This document shows positions 43,513 through 53,229 of a stretch of DNA of 64,000 nt, piece after piece. The DNA is from Palsa-504 sp963839095. Lineage in GTDB: Bacteria; Actinomycetota; Actinomycetes; Streptosporangiales; Streptosporangiaceae. The stretch lies in contig CAWIUF010000067.1 of assembly GCA_963839095.1 (NCBI GenBank), forward strand, positions 1-64,000, written 5' to 3'. Both the position numbers and the translations under genes were made by a program. The first letter of the stretch is position 1. Each line of letters begins with the position of its first letter. The notes below the pieces were generated by a model. The model was not told the origin of the DNA. It made no database searches and worked only from the letters and a program-made list of their open reading frames with translations.

Positions 43513-45735
43513 GTGAACCGGCTCGCCGCTCCGGCCCGGGGCATCATTGCCGCCCTGATCGCGACCGTGCTGGTGGTGCTGGCCGGGCTGGTACTGACTG
43601 GGCTGGAGTGGAGTTCCCTGGCCCGGTCCGATGCAGCCGGCAATATCGGCTCCCTGGCGGGGGCGGCCGCCTACGCGGTGCTCGGGGTGCTGATCGTGCG
43701 CCGGGCGGCCGGCAACCTGGTGGGCTGGTTCATGCTGGTCGAGGGGACGGCGACCGCCGTCATGACGACTGGTTCGGCGTACGCGATCTACAGCATCAAG
43801 GCGCATCACGGCGCGCTCCCGGCGGCGGGCGTGGTCGGGGCGCTGTCGGAGGCCGTCTTCGTGATCACGGCCATGGACCTGGCCGCCATCTTCCTGGTCT
43901 TCCCGAACGGCCGGCTGCCTTCGCCGCGCTGGCGCCCGGCCGCCGTGGCCGGCCTGGTGGTGATCGGCCTGAGCATGGCCTCGTTCGTGGTCAGCACGCG
44001 GCAGCTGGCGCTGCCCGCGCCGGGCGGTATCACGCTGGCCTACCCGAACCCACTGGCGGTCCGGGCGCTACGGCCGGTGACCTGGCTCGGCACCCTGAAC
44101 GGGCTGGTCCTGGTGTTCCCGCTGGTCCTGGGGGGCGCGGTGGTCTCGCTGGTACGCCGGTACCGGCGTGGCGACCAGCGGCTGCGCCAGCAGATGAAGT
44201 GGCTGGGGCTGGCTCTCGCCGGGGTGCTGCTCACCCAGTTCGCCGGCGCTCTGGCCATCGCGTTCGGCCAGGCCGGCACGCTGTGGGAGAGCGTGCCGTT
44301 CGTCGCCACGCCGTTCCTGGTGTACCTCGCGATCCCGGTGGCCACCGCGATCGCGATCCTGCGGCGGCGGCTGTTCGACATCGACGTGATCATCAGCCGG
44401 GCGCTGCTGTTCACCTTGCTGTCGGCCGGGGTGACCGCGGTCTACCTGGCCTTCGTGCTCGGCTTGGGGACGCTGGCGGGCAGCGGCAGTCATCCGGCGC
44501 TGACCGTCGCGGCGGCCGTCGTCATCGCCCTGGTCTTCCAGCCGCTGCGGCAGCGGGCCAGCCGGCTGGCTAACCGGCTGGTCTACGGCGTGCGGGCTAC
44601 TCCGTATCAGGTGCTGTCGGACTTCGCGGCGGATATGGCGGGCCAGCTGGACCTGGGCGAGGCGCTCGACCGGATGGTGTCGCTGCTGGCCGGGGCGTCC
44701 GGGGCGACCCGGGTCGAGGCGTGGATCCGGGTCGGTGGCGAGCTGCGGCCGGGCGCGGTCTGGCCGGACGGCTTGATGCCGTCCGCGGCGGCGCGGCTGG
44801 ACGGTGCTTCCTTGAACGGCGCTTCCCTGAATGGTGCTTTCGGTGATGCCGGCGGCCTGTCGGTCCTCGGTCCCGAGGGCTCCGGGACCCGGGTGGTGCC
44901 GGTCCGGCACGGGGACGACCTGCTCGGCGCGATCTCCCTCACCAAGCCGCGCGAGGAGGCGCTGACCAGCGCCGAGGACAGCCTGCTGCAGCATCTGGCC
45001 TCCCAGGCCGGGCTGGTCATGCGCAATGCGCAGCTGACCGCCGAGTTGCGGGCGACGATCGATGAGCTGCGGGCGTCGCGGCGGCGGCTGGTCGAGGCTC
45101 AGGACGCCGAGCGGCGCAAGATCGAGCGGAACCTGCACGACGGCGCTCAGCAGCAGCTCATCGCGCTGTCCATCCAGCTCGGCCTGCTGGCCGAGGCGGC
45201 CGATGACCCGGACTTCGTCCGGCAGGCCATGCCCGAGCTGAAGGCGCAGCTCAGCGCGGCGCTTGACGACCTGCGGGCGCTGGCCCGCGGCATCTACCCG
45301 CCGCTGCTGGCCGACCAGGGCCTGGTCGCGGCGCTGCGGGCGCAGGTGAACCGGAGCCCGGTGCCGGTCGTCCTGGAGGCGGCCGAGGTCGGACGCTACT
45401 CGCCGGACGCCGAGAGCACGGTCTACTTCTGCACGCTGGAGGCGCTGCAGAACGTGGCCAAGCACGCCCGGGCCTCGCGGGTGGTGATCCGGCTGGCCGG
45501 GAACGGGGACGGGCTGGAGTTCTCGATCAGCGACGACGGGGCGGGCCTGCCGGCCAGCGGGCTGCGGGCCGGGTCCGGCCTGCAGGGCATGACGGACCGG
45601 CTGGCCGCGCACGGTGGCACGCTGGACGTCAGCTCTCAGCCGGGCCAGGGAACCACGATCAGCGCGCGGCTCCCCGTGGTTGGGGCACCGGCGACCCGGC
45701 AGGCTGCCGTGGCCCCGGTCCCGGTGGCGGGCTGA
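43513..45735 (+). CDS. membrane sensor histidine kinase (HisKA_3 type), orphan
   Basis: 740 residues. Eight or so transmembrane helices in residues 1-340, a GAF-like region (QLDLGEALDRMVSLLAGASGATRVEAWIRV), then the phosphoacceptor helix AQDAERRKIERNLHDGAQQQLIALSIQL with the NarL-type His, and an HATPase (STVYFCTLEALQNVAKHARA, ISDDGAGL, GSGLQGMTDRLAAHGG). In the GAF region a 15-bp repeat encodes DGASLNGASLNGAF. GTG start at 43513; a 28-codon frame (ATG 43428) ends in a GTGA overlap with it. No response regulator adjacent. Confidence 0.87.
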   Translation: MNRLAAPARGIIAALIATVLVVLAGLVLTGLEWSSLARSDAAGNIGSLAGAAAYAVLGVLIVRRAAGNLVGWFMLVEGTATAVMTTGSAYAIYSIKAHHGALPAAGVVGALSEAVFVITAMDLAAIFLVFPNGRLPSPRWRPAAVAGLVVIGLSMASFVVSTRQLALPAPGGITLAYPNPLAVRALRPVTWLGTLNGLVLVFPLVLGGAVVSLVRRYRRGDQRLRQQMKWLGLALAGVLLTQFAGALAIAFGQAGTLWESVPFVATPFLVYLAIPVATAIAILRRRLFDIDVIISRALLFTLLSAGVTAVYLAFVLGLGTLAGSGSHPALTVAAAVVIALVFQPLRQRASRLANRLVYGVRATPYQVLSDFAADMAGQLDLGEALDRMVSLLAGASGATRVEAWIRVGGELRPGAVWPDGLMPSAAARLDGASLNGASLNGAFGDAGGLSVLGPEGSGTRVVPVRHGDDLLGAISLTKPREEALTSAEDSLLQHLASQAGLVMRNAQLTAELRATIDELRASRRRLVEAQDAERRKIERNLHDGAQQQLIALSIQLGLLAEAADDPDFVRQAMPELKAQLSAALDDLRALARGIYPPLLADQGLVAALRAQVNRSPVPVVLEAAEVGRYSPDAESTVYFCTLEALQNVAKHARASRVVIRLAGNGDGLEFSISDDGAGLPASGLRAGSGLQGMTDRLAAHGGTLDVSSQPGQGTTISARLPVVGAPATRQAAVAPVPVAG

Positions 45736-45767
45736 TCAGGGGGCCTTCACCCGGCCACTGTCGCGGC

Positions 45768-47410
45768 TCAGTGACTCTCTTGCGGGGGAAGCGTGCGTTC
45801 CTCGTGGTCGAGCTCGCGTTCCAGCTTGCGCAGGCTGGCGTCGGGCAGGTGGCCGGCGTCGCGCCAGCGCAGGAGTTCCTCGCGCTGGGCGTCGATGACG
45901 GCCCGCCGGGCCCGCACGGCCACCTGGTATCCGGGGGTGGCCGCCGGGACCGCGTCCTCGCCGGCCTCCTCGAGATGCCCGAGCAGGTGCCGGTAGCGCC
46001 GGGCCTTGGCCTCCAGGCTGGTCCGCAGCGCGTCCAGGGCCGGGGTGGGCACCGCCTCCCCGAGCATGTCGTCGTCGGCGGCGATCTGATCCAGCCGGGC
46101 CAGGCCAGCCTGGACCGACGCGGCCCGCGCCTGGGTCCGCACCACGGCCGCGTCGGTGAGGTCGGCCCGGACGCGCAGGACCCGCGCGACCGGGCCGAAG
46201 GTGAGGCCCTGGCCGACCAGGGTGACCAGCACCGCCAGGAAGGCGCAGAACAGCAGCAGGTCACGGCCGGGGAAGGGGAGCCCGTCGGACGTGGTGAGCG
46301 GGATAGTGAAGACGGCGGCCAGGCTGATCACGCCGCGGGTGCCGGCCCAGCTCAGCACGACGATCTCCCGGCCGGACAGGGACGACCCGCCGTCTTGGGA
46401 GGCTTGGCGGCCGCGCCGTCGCTGCACGGCGCGCGGCAGGGACTGGGTCAGGGCCAGCCACAGCGGGCGCAGGAGCAGGACCACGCCGACGCTGACCGCC
46501 GCCGCGGACCAGAGCGTGGCCGTGGGGTAGGCCTTCAGGCCGCGCACGACCGGCACGATCTGCTGTCCGATCAGCAGGAACACGAACCCCTGGAGCAGGA
46601 AGTCGGCCAGGTGCCAGACCGCGGTGGCCTGCAGGCGGCTGGCGCCGGAGGTGAACCGCGGCGTGTTGTGGCCCACCATCAGGCCGGCCACCGCGACCGC
46701 CAGCACGCCGGAGACGTGCAGTTCCTCGCCGAGCAGGTAGGCCGCGAACGGCGTGCCGAGCGAGATCCCGTTGACCAGCAGCGGATCGCGGACGGCCGAC
46801 AGCAGCAGGCGCACCACGACCGCGACGACCACGCCGGACAGCAGGCCGCCCGCGGCCGCCAGCACGAAGCGCGCCACCGCGTCCCCGAGCGAGAAGCCGC
46901 CGCTGGTCGCGGCGGTGACCGCCACCGTCAGCGTGGTCAGCGCGGTGGCGTCGTTGAGCAGGCCCTCGCCCTCGATGATGGTGATGAGCTTGGACGGCAG
47001 GCGGCCCGGCCGCCCACCGCCAGCGCCGCCACCGGGTCGGTCGGGGACAGCGCGGCGCCAAGGGCGATGCCCGCCGCCAGCCCCACCCCGGGCACGAAAA
47101 GGTCTATCCCGAGCCCGGTGACCAGTGCGGTCGCCAGCACCAGCCCGATCGACAGGCTGATGACGGTGCGCAGGTTGGCCCGGATGGCCAGCAGCGAGGA
47201 GTTGAGCGCGGCGCTGTAGATCAGCGGCGGGATGACGAAGGTCAAGATCACGTGCGGGTTGAGCGTCAGGTTCGGCCCGGGCAGCACCGCGTAGACCAGC
47301 CCGGCCACGGTGAACAGCGCCGCGGCCGGCAGCCCGGTCCGGTCGGCCAGGTACTGCAGCGCGACGATGACCGCGACGGCAGCCAGGATGAACGCCAGCA
47401 GATCGAGCAC
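45768..47410 (-). CDS. CPA1 family Na+/H+ antiporter (shift near 47005)
   Basis: Monovalent cation/proton antiporter with about 12 helices. N-terminal half FTVAGLVYAVLPGPNLTLNPHVILTFVIPPLIYSAALN, SIGLVLATALVTG, GAALSPTDPVAALAV; after the frame change SKLITIIEGEGLLNDATALT with the ND motif of the ion-binding helix, then LSWAGTRGVISLAAVFTIPL. The cytoplasmic tail (about residues 430-545) is helical and charged (LGHLEEAGEDAVPAATPG ... LRKLERELDHEERTLPPQE). Rejoined length about 547 residues. Monocistronic. Confidence 0.9.
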
Positions 47411-47473
47411 GGGGCACCCCCAACGGTGACCCTATTCATTCTGTCCGAGGAAGGTGGAGTCCCTGTGGAGGCC

Positions 47474-48094
47474 TTATGCCAGCGTCGTCTGGTTTCGCTG
47501 GCTGTTCCTGGTCATCACGTAGCGGACCAGGCTGACGAGCACCTTCCTGACCGAGTCGCGTTCGCGCGCGTCGCACAGCACGATCGGGACCTCGGGCGCC
47601 AGGCTCAGCGCGATCCTGATGTCGTCCGGCTCGAACCGGGGGGCGTCGTCGAAGCAGTTGACCGCGATGACGAACGGTATCCCGTTCTGCTCGAAGTAGT
47701 CGATCGAGGCGAAGCAGTCGGCCACCCGCCGGGTGTCGGCCATGATCACGGCGCCGACGGCGCCGACGGCCAGCTCGTCCCACATAAACCAGAAACGCTC
47801 CTGGCCGGGCGTGCCGAACAGGTACAGCACCAAGTCGGACGGGAAGCTGATGCGGCCGAAGTCCATGGCCACGGTGGTGGTGGTCTTCGCGCTCACCCCG
47901 CGAGTGTCGTCGACGCCGACGCTGCGGTCGCTCAGCGGCTCCTCGGTCCGCAGCGGCCGGATCTCGCTGATCGTCCCGACCAGGGTGGTCTTCCCGACGC
48001 CGAAGCCCCCGGAGATGAGGATCTTGGCGGTCGCCGGGACGGCGCCACCCGGTCCGGCCGGGGGACGGGCGCCCTCAAAGCGATTCGAGTCCAT
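47474..48094 (-). CDS. cvnD: CvnD-like small GTPase
   Basis: 206 residues. P-loop SGGFGVGKTTLVG, switch II GTPGQERFWFMW, and VNCFDD at the NKxD position, as in actinobacterial MglA-like conservon GTPases. N-terminal 20 residues are Pro/Gly-rich. Overlaps cvnC by 20 bases. Last gene of the conservon; no P450 (cvnE/F-type) follows, the neighbour being the antiporter. Confidence 0.92.
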   Translation of the reverse strand: MDSNRFEGARPPAGPGGAVPATAKILISGGFGVGKTTLVGTISEIRPLRTEEPLSDRSVGVDDTRGVSAKTTTTVAMDFGRISFPSDLVLYLFGTPGQERFWFMWDELAVGAVGAVIMADTRRVADCFASIDYFEQNGIPFVIAVNCFDDAPRFEPDDIRIALSLAPEVPIVLCDARERDSVRKVLVSLVRYVMTRNSQRNQTTLA

Positions 48095-48458
48095 CGAGCA
48101 CCATCCTCAAGAGCCGCTGGTCAGTGACTGGTTGCTGCTGGGTGGACAGCACCCGGAGCATTCCCTCGCTGGTGAGGTCGCCGAGCAGGACCCGGACCAC
48201 GCCGAGGGGGAGGTCGATCTCCGAGGTCAGGTCGACGACGGGCTTGGGCTGACGGCACATGCTCAGGATCCGCCGGTGCTCCGGGCCGGGCCGGAAATAC
48301 GCCGGCGGCCGCTCGCTGGTCGCGACCACCACGTCGATCAGGCCGAAGGTGGCCCCGCCGCTCGGCAGGGTGCGGCCCTTGGTCAGGGCGTAGGGGCGGA
48401 CCACCGGTCCGGCCTCCCGGTCGAACCAGCGGTCCCCGTAGCCGTCGTGGCTGGTCAC
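48075..48458 (-). CDS. cvnC: CvnC, DUF742 protein
   Basis: 127 residues. DUF742 signature: DREAGPVVRPYALTKGRT, HRRILSMCRQPKPVVDLTSEIDLPLGVVRVLLGDL (in parts) and a winged-helix-like C-terminus ending VLDGLESL. Partner protein of the conservon. Its ATG overlaps the cvnB stop (ATGA). Confidence 0.93.
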   Translation of the reverse strand: MTSHDGYGDRWFDREAGPVVRPYALTKGRTLPSGGATFGLIDVVVATSERPPAYFRPGPEHRRILSMCRQPKPVVDLTSEIDLPLGVVRVLLGDLTSEGMLRVLSTQQQPVTDQRLLRMVLDGLESL

Positions 48459-48874
48459 TCCGCGGCTATTTCATGATCAGGAAACCGCGGCTCGGCGGCG
48501 AGGTACTTGCCCATCCGCCGCACCAGCATGGCCATCTCGTAGGCGATCAAGCCGACGTTCGGGTCGGCCGACGTCAGCACGGCCAGGCAGGTCCCCTTCC
48601 CGGCCGCGATGACGAACAGGAAGGCGGACTCCATCTCGATGATGGTCTGCCGCACCTCGCCGCCGTGGAACTGCCTGCCGGTGCCCCGCGCCAGGCTCTG
48701 CAGGCCGGCCGCCAGGGCCGACAGATGCTCGCTGTCCTCGGTCGTCAAGCCCCGCGACCCGGCCACCACCAGGCCGTCCCGGGACAGGATCAGCGCCTGC
48801 TGGACGTGCTCGACCTGATTGACGAGGTTGTCCAGCAGCCAGCTCAGCTGTCCGGTCGTGTCAGTCTGTGTCAT
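48455..48874 (-). CDS. cvnB: CvnB, Roadblock/LC7 domain protein
   Basis: 139 residues of the MglB-like roadblock fold: LSWLLDNLVNQVEHVQQALILSRDGLVVAGS, LSALAAGLQSLARGTGRQF and AFLFVIAAGKGTCLAVLTSADPNVGLIAYEMAMLVRRM in parts. Expected GTPase regulator/scaffold for CvnD. Eleven bases after cvnA. Confidence 0.94.
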   Translation of the reverse strand: MTQTDTTGQLSWLLDNLVNQVEHVQQALILSRDGLVVAGSRGLTTEDSEHLSALAAGLQSLARGTGRQFHGGEVRQTIIEMESAFLFVIAAGKGTCLAVLTSADPNVGLIAYEMAMLVRRMGKYLAAEPRFPDHEIAAE

Positions 48875-48885
48875 TACCAGCCTCG

Positions 48886-51492
48886 CTATCGGTCAGTTCC
48901 GTTGCCCGGGGCACCCTCGGGATGGTCAAGATCGTCCTCGCGGCCGCGCCGCCAGCCCTGCTGCATCAGGCTCAGCATGTTGCGGGTCGCCTCCGGCGAG
49001 CGCGGCGCGGCCTCGGGCACCTCGCGGGCCGGCGCCCACGGTGCCCACGGCGGCGTGGGCGGCTGGGTGTCCCGGGCGGCGTCACGCTGGCCCCGCAGCT
49101 GCGGGGCCAGGTTGGCCCGCGGGACCCGGATGGGCATCCCGAGATGGCTGTCGGACGACGTGGCATCGGGTCCGCCGCCCGGAACGGCTTGCCCTCCGCT
49201 CCTAGCCGGACTCCCGGCTGGGCTCTCGTCCGGGGTGATCGCGGGCCAGGAATCGGTCGTCTCGGTGTCCCACGGGGGGCCGGACGGCACCGGCCTGGCC
49301 GCGGTTGGCAGCGTGGGCGGCGGCCCGATCTCCCACGGCGCTAGCGGGGCGGTCGGGGATACGGCCGACCCGGATGATGACCCGGGTGATGATCCGGACG
49401 CGCCGGCGGTCGCTGGCCACTCCCCGCTGCCGGTCTCCCGCCCGGCCCGGGTCTCCAGCCCGGCCTGGGTGTCCAGGTCCAGCGGGCGGTCCAGCATGCG
49501 ATTCGGGGCGTGCAGCCGGTGTCGACCGGTCAGGGCGCGACCGCTGTCAGATATCCATTCGCCCCGGTCGCCGCGGACCGGCGGGGCCTCTTCCGCGCGA
49601 ACGACGACGCCGAACGGCATCAAGACAACCGCCGTGGTGCCGCCGTAGACCGACCGGCGGAGAGAGACCTTGACGTCGTGCCGGGCGGCCAGCTGGCTGA
49701 CCACGTACAGACCGAGCTGGTCGCTGCGGGCCAGGTCGAACTCCGGCGTGCTGGCCAGCCGCCGGTTGATGTCGGCGAGTTCTTCGGCGGACAGGCCCAG
49801 GCCGCGGTCTTCGACCTCGGCGACCAGGCCGGTGCCCACCCGTTCGGCCCTGACCTCGATCCGGGTGTTGGGCGGCGAGAAGACGGTGGCGTTCTCGACG
49901 AGCTCGGCGATCAGGTGGATGACGTCGCTGACCGCGCTGCCGGCCACCAGGTCGTCGGTTTCGCTGTTCACGTCGACCCGGACGTAATCCTCCACCTCCG
50001 CCACCGCGGCCCGCATGACGTCGACAACCGGCACCGGGTCGCGCCAGCCGCGGCCGGGTACCGACCCCGACAAGATGATCAGGCCCTCGGCGTGGCGGCG
50101 CATGCGGGTGGTGAGGTGGTCGATGCGGAAGAGGTCGGCGAGTGCCTCCGGCTCGCTGGTCCGCCGCTCCATCGAGTCCAGCATCCCCAGCTGCCGGTGC
50201 AGCAGGGACTGGTTGCGCATCGAGATGTTCAGGAAGACCTGGTTGACCGTCTTGCGCAGCTTGGCCTGGTCGACGGCCGCCGTGACGGCCGCGGCCTGCA
50301 CGGTGGCGAACGACTCCGCGATCCGCGAGATCTCGGTGATGGTGCTGGCGGGCGGGGCCGGCGACTCGGCCTCCACGTCCACGTCCTCGCCGCGGCGGAG
50401 CCGCTCGACCACGCGCGGCAGCCGTTCGTCGGCCATTCCGCGCACGCTGTCATTCAGGCCGGTCATGTCCCGGGTGACCTTGCGGCCGAACCAGACGAGC
50501 AGGAAGATCGAGCCGATTACGGCGAGCAAGCCGAGACCGCCGGTCAGGACGGCCTCGAGGACCAGCCGGTTGGCGAGCGAGTTGCTCATCGAGCCCAGCT
50601 TGGCGCCGCTGTCGAGCTCGGCCTTGGCCATGCCGGCCAGGTAGGCGCCCGAGGCCTGCTGCCAGGCGGCCGGGTTCACCGGGAGCGGCTGGCCCGCCGG
50701 GCTGGCCATGATCTGGTCTTCCATGGCCTGGTACTGCTGGTACTGCTGGCTGTTCTCCAGGGCGATGTACGGGGCGCCGAGGTCCGGGGTCAGCCCGGCG
50801 ATGCCCTCGCTCATCAGCGCCCGCCGGCTGGCCACGCTGGTGGTGAACTGCTGACGGGCGGCCGCGCTCAGCTGGCCGCCGCTGGCCAGCGCGCCGCCGA
50901 CCAGTGTCGCTTCCCGACCGCCCATCGGGATCGCGTAGGACAGGTTGGTGGCGCCGATCGAGACGTCGGTGAACGAGGCGTCCTTGCTGTTCGAGGAGAA
51001 GTAGAACCGCCACTGGTCGTCGACCAGGTCGCTGTAGGCCGTGAACGCGGCCAGCGGGCTGATCGTGCCCGCGTCGGCGGCCGCCCGGGTCTTGCCGAGC
51101 TGCCCGAGGGCGGCGAACAGGGCCTCCTCCGCCGCCCGGGCGTGGGGAGTCTCCTGGCCCTGGACCGGCGCCATCACCCTCTTGGCGGTCACGAACCCCG
51201 CGTCCACGAGCTTGCGCGCGGCCAGCATAGACGCGTTCGGAGTCGTCCGGCCGCTGCTCAGCCACACATAGGTCGCGGCCTGCTCCTGGGGCAGACCTTG
51301 GGTGAGCTCGCCGAACCCGGTGCCGATGATCTTGACGCCCTGGTTGTACTGCTGGTCGGTGACGGCGTTGGCGATCGTGGTGCTCGCCGCGAACGCGTAC
51401 AGCGCCACCAGGGAGACCAGGGGCACCGCGAACATGCCGATCAGGAACAGGCGGATGGGCCGTGAGCGGGCCGGACGCCGGGGAAGGGCCAT
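48886..51492 (-). CDS. cvnA: CvnA sensor histidine kinase-like protein with nitrate/nitrite-sensing-type domain
   Basis: 868 residues. Transmembrane helix near residue 20 (PIRLFLIGMFAVPLVSLVALYAF), an extracytoplasmic helical sensor (about 50-320), a second helix (AVLTGGLGLLAVIGSIFLLVWFG), HAMP-like region, dimerisation helix with NISMRNQSLLHRQLGMLDSMERR, and an HATPase (HLIAELVENATVFSPP, VEDRGLGLSAEELADIN, GGTTAVVLMPFGV). No canonical H-box His followed by response regulator. A long disordered Pro/Ser/Thr-rich tail (about 670-868) ends RREDDLDHPEGAPG. ATG at 51492 with GAGG upstream; the frame is open further upstream but without RBS. Confidence 0.9.
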   Translation of the reverse strand: MALPRRPARSRPIRLFLIGMFAVPLVSLVALYAFAASTTIANAVTDQQYNQGVKIIGTGFGELTQGLPQEQAATYVWLSSGRTTPNASMLAARKLVDAGFVTAKRVMAPVQGQETPHARAAEEALFAALGQLGKTRAAADAGTISPLAAFTAYSDLVDDQWRFYFSSNSKDASFTDVSIGATNLSYAIPMGGREATLVGGALASGGQLSAAARQQFTTSVASRRALMSEGIAGLTPDLGAPYIALENSQQYQQYQAMEDQIMASPAGQPLPVNPAAWQQASGAYLAGMAKAELDSGAKLGSMSNSLANRLVLEAVLTGGLGLLAVIGSIFLLVWFGRKVTRDMTGLNDSVRGMADERLPRVVERLRRGEDVDVEAESPAPPASTITEISRIAESFATVQAAAVTAAVDQAKLRKTVNQVFLNISMRNQSLLHRQLGMLDSMERRTSEPEALADLFRIDHLTTRMRRHAEGLIILSGSVPGRGWRDPVPVVDVMRAAVAEVEDYVRVDVNSETDDLVAGSAVSDVIHLIAELVENATVFSPPNTRIEVRAERVGTGLVAEVEDRGLGLSAEELADINRRLASTPEFDLARSDQLGLYVVSQLAARHDVKVSLRRSVYGGTTAVVLMPFGVVVRAEEAPPVRGDRGEWISDSGRALTGRHRLHAPNRMLDRPLDLDTQAGLETRAGRETGSGEWPATAGASGSSPGSSSGSAVSPTAPLAPWEIGPPPTLPTAARPVPSGPPWDTETTDSWPAITPDESPAGSPARSGGQAVPGGGPDATSSDSHLGMPIRVPRANLAPQLRGQRDAARDTQPPTPPWAPWAPAREVPEAAPRSPEATRNMLSLMQQGWRRGREDDLDHPEGAPGNGTDR

Positions 51493-51693
51493 TGCGCCTC
51501 GCAGGGAACGAGCACGGAGGAAGGCACCTGCCCAGCCACCCGCGGAGAGAACCGCCGGGCCCCGCACCCGACGCTCCCCACCTGGCGGCAGCCGAGACCC
51601 CCCGGCGTGACAAAACTGGATGTTTTCAGCAAGAAAGACTTCCGGAACGTAACACGAGTTCACATGAGCAAATAGGATCATTTCCGGAGATTG

Positions 51694-53229
51694 TTAGCAG
51701 ACCGCGATCTCTGTCTCCGTCCGTCCCGCAGGCCCCACGTGGCCTGCGTTGTGCTCAGCTGTCGGGCGCCCTGGCCGACCCCGCGTCGCGGTACTTAAAA
51801 AGGTTCCCTTTTCAAGTTTTCCGGGGGGCCCTGCCCGGGAACATGGCGCCGATTCCCGGGCCGTGACGGACGCGCGCCGGTCGCGGTGTACGAAGACGAT
51901 CGCCCCGGCCGCGCTGATCGCGGCGGCCAGGCCCCAGGCGACCGCGGGAACCGGCCGCCCTGGTCCGGGCAACCCGCTGGTCAGTGCGGCCACGAGCAGC
52001 AAGACGGCGACGCCGAGGGCGGTGCCGAGTTGCGCGGCGGTGTTGATGATCCCGGCCGCGGTGCCGCGGGCGGTGACCGGGACGCTGGTGCCGAGCCCGG
52101 TCGCCGCGACCGAGGACAGGCCGATACCGGCGCCGCCGACGGCGACGCAGGCCGGCAGGGCCCACGGCCGGGCGGCGGCCGGGATGAGCGCGGCGTCGCC
52201 CACGGCGATGAGTCCCAGGCCGGCGGCGATGACCCGCTGCGGCCGCCACCGGGCCAGCGCCGGCGCGGCCAGCGCGGAGCCGCCGACGACGGCGAGGCTG
52301 AAGGGCAGCAGCATCAATCCGGCCGTGAGCGGGCTGTACCCGCGCGCGTCCTGCAGGTACAGCGTGGTCAACGTGATAGCCGAACTGGTGGCCGCCGTGT
52401 TGAGCAGGCCGCCGGCCGCGCCCTCGCGCAGCGGCCGCTCCCGCAGCACCCTTCCGGGCAGGAGCGGCGCCGCCGACCGCCGGTCGAGCACCACGAACGA
52501 GCCCGCCAGCAGGACCGCGACGCCGAGCAGGACGGCGCCAGCCGCGGTCCGGCCCCGTTCGGGCAGCAGCGTCGTCGCCACCACGAACGCCATCACCGCC
52601 GCGGTGAAGGCGGCGGCGCTGGCCAGGCTGAGCCGGACCGACCGGTCCACGCCGTCGTCGGGCGGGGTCGTCCGGCCGATGGCCGCGGCCAGCGCCAGGG
52701 CCAGCGGGAGATAGGCCCAGAAGACCGCCCGCCAGCCGACCAGGCCGGTCACCACGCCGCCGGCCACGAAGCCGCTCGCCCCGGCCGCCGCTCCCGCGGC
52801 GCTCCACCACGCGATCGCCTTCCGGCGCTGCGGGCCGTCGGCGGTGATCGTGGTGAGCAGCCGCAGCGCCGACGGCACCGACAGCGCCGCGGCGGCCCCC
52901 TGCAGGCAGCGCGCCGCGGTGAGCACGGCGGCGGACGACGCCGTCGCGCCGACCACCGCCGCCGCCGCGAAGACCAGCAGGCCGGCCAGGATGGTGCGCC
53001 GGTGCCCGAACCGGTCGCCCAGCCGCGCGCCGGTCATCAGCAGGCCGCCGAAGAACATGGCGTAGCCGGCCGAGATCAGGCTGGCCGCGTCCGCGGGCGC
53101 CCGCAGGTCCGCCAGCATCGCCGGCAGGGCCGTCACCACGACGGTCACCCCGAGGACGTCGACAAACTGCACCAGGCACAAGGCCAGCACGGCCAGCCAG
53201 ATGGTCCGGGGCGTATCGACTTTCACCAC
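51694..53229 (-). CDS. MFS transporter, DHA2-like
   Basis: 511 residues, at least 12 predicted helices. TVVVTALPAMLADLRAPADAASLISAGYAMFFGGLLMTGARLGDRFGHRRTILAG (in parts) shows motif A as GARLGDRFGHRRT; LPGRVLRERPLREG marks the central loop. The last 55 residues after VFVHRDRR are hydrophilic, Arg-rich and unlike the family, so a late indel that moved the stop is possible. GTG start overlaps mtr by 7 bases, suggesting co-expression with mycothione reductase. Confidence 0.87.
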   Translation of the reverse strand: MVKVDTPRTIWLAVLALCLVQFVDVLGVTVVVTALPAMLADLRAPADAASLISAGYAMFFGGLLMTGARLGDRFGHRRTILAGLLVFAAAAVVGATASSAAVLTAARCLQGAAAALSVPSALRLLTTITADGPQRRKAIAWWSAAGAAAGASGFVAGGVVTGLVGWRAVFWAYLPLALALAAAIGRTTPPDDGVDRSVRLSLASAAAFTAAVMAFVVATTLLPERGRTAAGAVLLGVAVLLAGSFVVLDRRSAAPLLPGRVLRERPLREGAAGGLLNTAATSSAITLTTLYLQDARGYSPLTAGLMLLPFSLAVVGGSALAAPALARWRPQRVIAAGLGLIAVGDAALIPAAARPWALPACVAVGGAGIGLSSVAATGLGTSVPVTARGTAAGIINTAAQLGTALGVAVLLLVAALTSGLPGPGRPVPAVAWGLAAAISAAGAIVFVHRDRRASVTARESAPCSRAGPPGKLEKGTFLSTATRGRPGRPTAEHNAGHVGPAGRTETEIAVC

